64,000 bases of DNA from contig CAYNEF010000005.1 of the NCBI GenBank assembly GCA_964396165.1, forward strand, positions 1 through 64,000, written 5' to 3'. The notes beneath the pieces are model-generated. The model saw only the letters and a list, made by a program, of their open reading frames with translations. It was not told where the DNA came from and did not search any database. Positions 62,218 through 64,000 of the stretch are shown piece by piece; the stretch's first letter is position 1; every line of letters begins with the position of its first letter. This DNA is from CALCZU01 sp964396165 (lineage in GTDB: Bacteria > Bdellovibrionota > FAC87 > UBA2466). The position numbers and the translations under genes are program-made.

Positions 62218-64000
62218 TTAATAATAATCTATGTTCATGTCTTTCAGCTTTTGCTTGATCCTATCCACATCCTCTGCGGCCGGGTTTCTTCTCAAGTAAA
62301 GTTCGCATTCCCGGGTAGCTTCCGGAAATCGCTGTTGGTCAGCATAAACAAAACACAGCTCTCTGCGCAATAGCGCATTTTCAGAATCTACTTTTAAACC
62401 GAGTTTTACCGAACCCTCTGCCAAATCAGGCTTTGCAAGCAGCCTGTAACATCCGGATAGTAAATAATACGCCGTCAAACGCACTTTTATGTACTGTGCC
62501 GCTTTGGTTTTGTCCGCTGATGTTTCTGTTGGTAGGTTTGTGACTTTGGACAATTCCACGATGGCTTCATTGAACATATTAAAACGCATATAAAGTTCGG
62601 CAAATTCAATCACAAACGAGTAGTTTTCGGGGTTATTTTCTACTTCCTTTTTCATTTCTGAAATGGCCATTTCCTTGTTGCCGGTGGATTGCGCAACCAG
62701 AGACCCCAATTTATGCGAGCCTGGATAATTTGGAGAAAGCTCGAGCAACTTTTTAACGACTATTGCCATCTTGGGGTAGTTTTGTAGCTGAAAGAGCACG
62801 CGTGCTGACTCGTAAAACCCTTCCGCATTTTTTGGATCAAGTCGGGCAGCTTCATGGAATTCTTCGGCTGCTGTATCTAACTCTCCAATGCTTTCGAGCG
62901 CTCGAGCAAGAGACATTCGGGTTTTACTGCTTAAATTGTTGTAATCTAACGACCTATGAAAATAATTTACGGCTCTTCTGGGTTCGGAGTTTGCCAAGTA
63001 CACTTCGCCCATCACACGCATGATTTCGGCGTTTTTAGGATCGTTCGCCATAAGGCTTTTTAAAAACTTAATTGCAAAAGCTTTCTCACTTGCCACAAGT
63101 TTCAATTTCAACCATTCAGAAAGAGCATCATAGTTTTCTGGGTTCAGCGAATACGCTGTATAGAAGGCTTCCATCGCTTCTCGCATTTTACTGCGATCGA
63201 GTTTTTGTCTTACCAGACCGAAGTAGTAGTAGAGGGCATCACTTTGAAAATTGTTTTGCTTTGCTTTTAACAACATGTCAGATGAAGAAACATAGTCCTG
63301 GCGTTTAAAATAATGCACACCTAATTCGAAATATGCTTCTGGATCCTTGTCATCCAATTGCAGGGCACGCATTAGATAGCCATGTCCCTTTTCAAAGTTG
63401 TATTGTTCCGTTTCAACAGCACCCAGGCGAACAAAGGCTTTCACAAACCCTGGATCTTCCTGACTTGCGATCTGATAAAAAGCTTCTACTTTCTTGTAAT
63501 CCTCGATACCGGAAATTGTGGCTTCTAAAGCGCGTCCCATTGCCAAAATTGCTTCCCTGCTTTTCGGCGCAATACTTGTCGCCGCCACATAATATTTAAA
63601 AGCTTCTGTTTTGCCCGTTTCTTTATCCTGCTCAAGCGCTCTTTTAATTAAAAAATCATCGTTTACGACAAAATTTTCCCATTCTTTTCTGGCTTTTGCC
63701 TGTTTCTCGTTTTTTTCTTCAGTTGCTTTTAGCATTTCAGAAAATGCTTTATATTTTTGTACATCCTCTTCTTTCCCCAATACACCTTCTAATTGCGCGA
63801 GCCGATCAAAAATCACGATTGCTGTATCCGCTTTGGTAAAAGGTGATAAACGTGCCGAAAGATCTAAAAACGCGCGGGCTTTTTTCAATTGATTTTGCTT
63901 GGCGTAGCCCTCCGAAAGCAAATAATAGCACTCTGAATGCGCGGGGCTAGAAACAACACACGCCTGAGCAGATTTTTCTAAATTAGGATAGTTTTGCAAT
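62218..64000 (-). CDS. TPR-repeat protein (5' end outside window)
   Basis: At least 593 residues of tandem tetratricopeptide repeats; the frame is open to the right window edge, so the TTG at 63999 is likely internal. Repeats with the TPR pattern (A at 20, Y/F-P at the ends) are visible, for example YYLLSEGYAKQNQLKKA, DPEAYFELGVHYFKRQDY, NAEIMRVMGEVYLANSEPRRA, NAEGFYESARVLFQLQNY and NYSFVIEFAELYMRFNMFNEA. It could scaffold secretion, pilus or gliding complexes; no other domain is visible. Whether it has a signal peptide cannot be seen. Confidence 0.9.
   Translation of the reverse strand, partial: LQNYPNLEKSAQACVVSSPAHSECYYLLSEGYAKQNQLKKARAFLDLSARLSPFTKADTAIVIFDRLAQLEGVLGKEEDVQKYKAFSEMLKATEEKNEKQAKARKEWENFVVNDDFLIKRALEQDKETGKTEAFKYYVAATSIAPKSREAILAMGRALEATISGIEDYKKVEAFYQIASQEDPGFVKAFVRLGAVETEQYNFEKGHGYLMRALQLDDKDPEAYFELGVHYFKRQDYVSSSDMLLKAKQNNFQSDALYYYFGLVRQKLDRSKMREAMEAFYTAYSLNPENYDALSEWLKLKLVASEKAFAIKFLKSLMANDPKNAEIMRVMGEVYLANSEPRRAVNYFHRSLDYNNLSSKTRMSLARALESIGELDTAAEEFHEAARLDPKNAEGFYESARVLFQLQNYPKMAIVVKKLLELSPNYPGSHKLGSLVAQSTGNKEMAISEMKKEVENNPENYSFVIEFAELYMRFNMFNEAIVELSKVTNLPTETSADKTKAAQYIKVRLTAYYLLSGCYRLLAKPDLAEGSVKLGLKVDSENALLRRELCFVYADQQRFPEATRECELYLRRNPAAEDVDRIKQKLKDMNIDYY

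Noticed and set aside
1..64000. CRISPR arrays, phage genes, transposases and rRNA operons
   Set aside because: Searched by eye for direct repeats with spacers, integrase or transposase motifs and rRNA signatures; none seen.

Overview
The window is a 64 kb piece of a draft-assembled chromosome, with two runs of exactly 100 N (30364-30463 and 44904-45003), from a moderately AT-rich Gram-negative bacterium. Gram-negative architecture is shown by LolA, an LptF/LptG permease, many signal peptides and lipoboxes, and several predicted outer-membrane barrels. The NtrY/NtrX sigma-54 system, leader-poor genes, abundant secreted proteases and overall gene style suggest Bdellovibrionota (Oligoflexia/Bdellovibrio-like) or a neighbouring former deltaproteobacterial lineage. 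That placement is inference; there is no rRNA gene in the window to confirm it. I found no tRNA, CRISPR array, prophage or insertion sequence.

Layout. 1-5.8 kb: the 3' part of an NtrY-like kinase, an NtrX-like sigma-54 activator, ispG and an archaeal-type proS, tightly packed on the + strand. 5.9-9 kb: two convergent, apparently paralogous envelope proteins, a phosphopantetheinyl transferase and a small membrane protein. 9-12.5 kb: an RNase E/G with a huge low-complexity insertion inside its S1 domain, and a nucleotide-sugar epimerase/dehydratase. A perfect 42-bp inverted repeat (12532-12630) separates these from the minus-strand purine operon (purB-purC-purS-purQ-purL-purF, 12.6-19.2 kb), whose first gene is a secreted protein of unknown function. 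20-30.3 kb: a lipoprotein subtilase with a sigma-54-like promoter, a large lipoprotein, a patatin-fold lipoprotein that has lost its catalytic dyad, TlyA, a Cache-type sensor stub and a YhiN-like flavoprotein.

30.5-36 kb: an exported protein of unknown function, a secreted caspase-fold protein with an EF-hand loop, LolA, YajQ, RimO and an outer-membrane barrel. 36-40.3 kb: two very large exported low-complexity proteins, each preceded by a sigma-54-type -24/-12 promoter about 30 nt before its start; one carries a haem c motif and a Kunitz-like cysteine segment, the other an HEAQGH motif. 40.5-48.2 kb: LptF/G, RarA, a barrel protein, a DUF155/RMD1 protein, a palindromic repeat around the second gap, cyclophilin, a transsulfuration enzyme and a Rieske/PP2C/ferredoxin group. 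48.2-48.45 kb holds a strong candidate for a terminated structured RNA upstream of tsaB. 49-64 kb: a GldA/F/G-like ABC operon, transaldolase, an M23 peptidase, a second PP2C next to a second Rieske protein, a TldE/PmbA-like protein, NAD kinase, a second subtilase, a HEAT-repeat protein, serS and a truncated TPR protein.

How the parts work together. Most of the window is housekeeping (purines, isoprenoid precursor, aminoacylation, tRNA and ribosome modification, envelope biogenesis). The accessory interest lies in the secretome, and in the sigma-54 logic linking the NtrX-type activator class to three exported-protein promoters. The most promising uncharacterised unit is the pair of exported proteins at 36.0-40.3 kb with matching promoters. 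A second theme is promoters that sit directly against start codons without a Shine-Dalgarno sequence, suggesting leaderless mRNAs.
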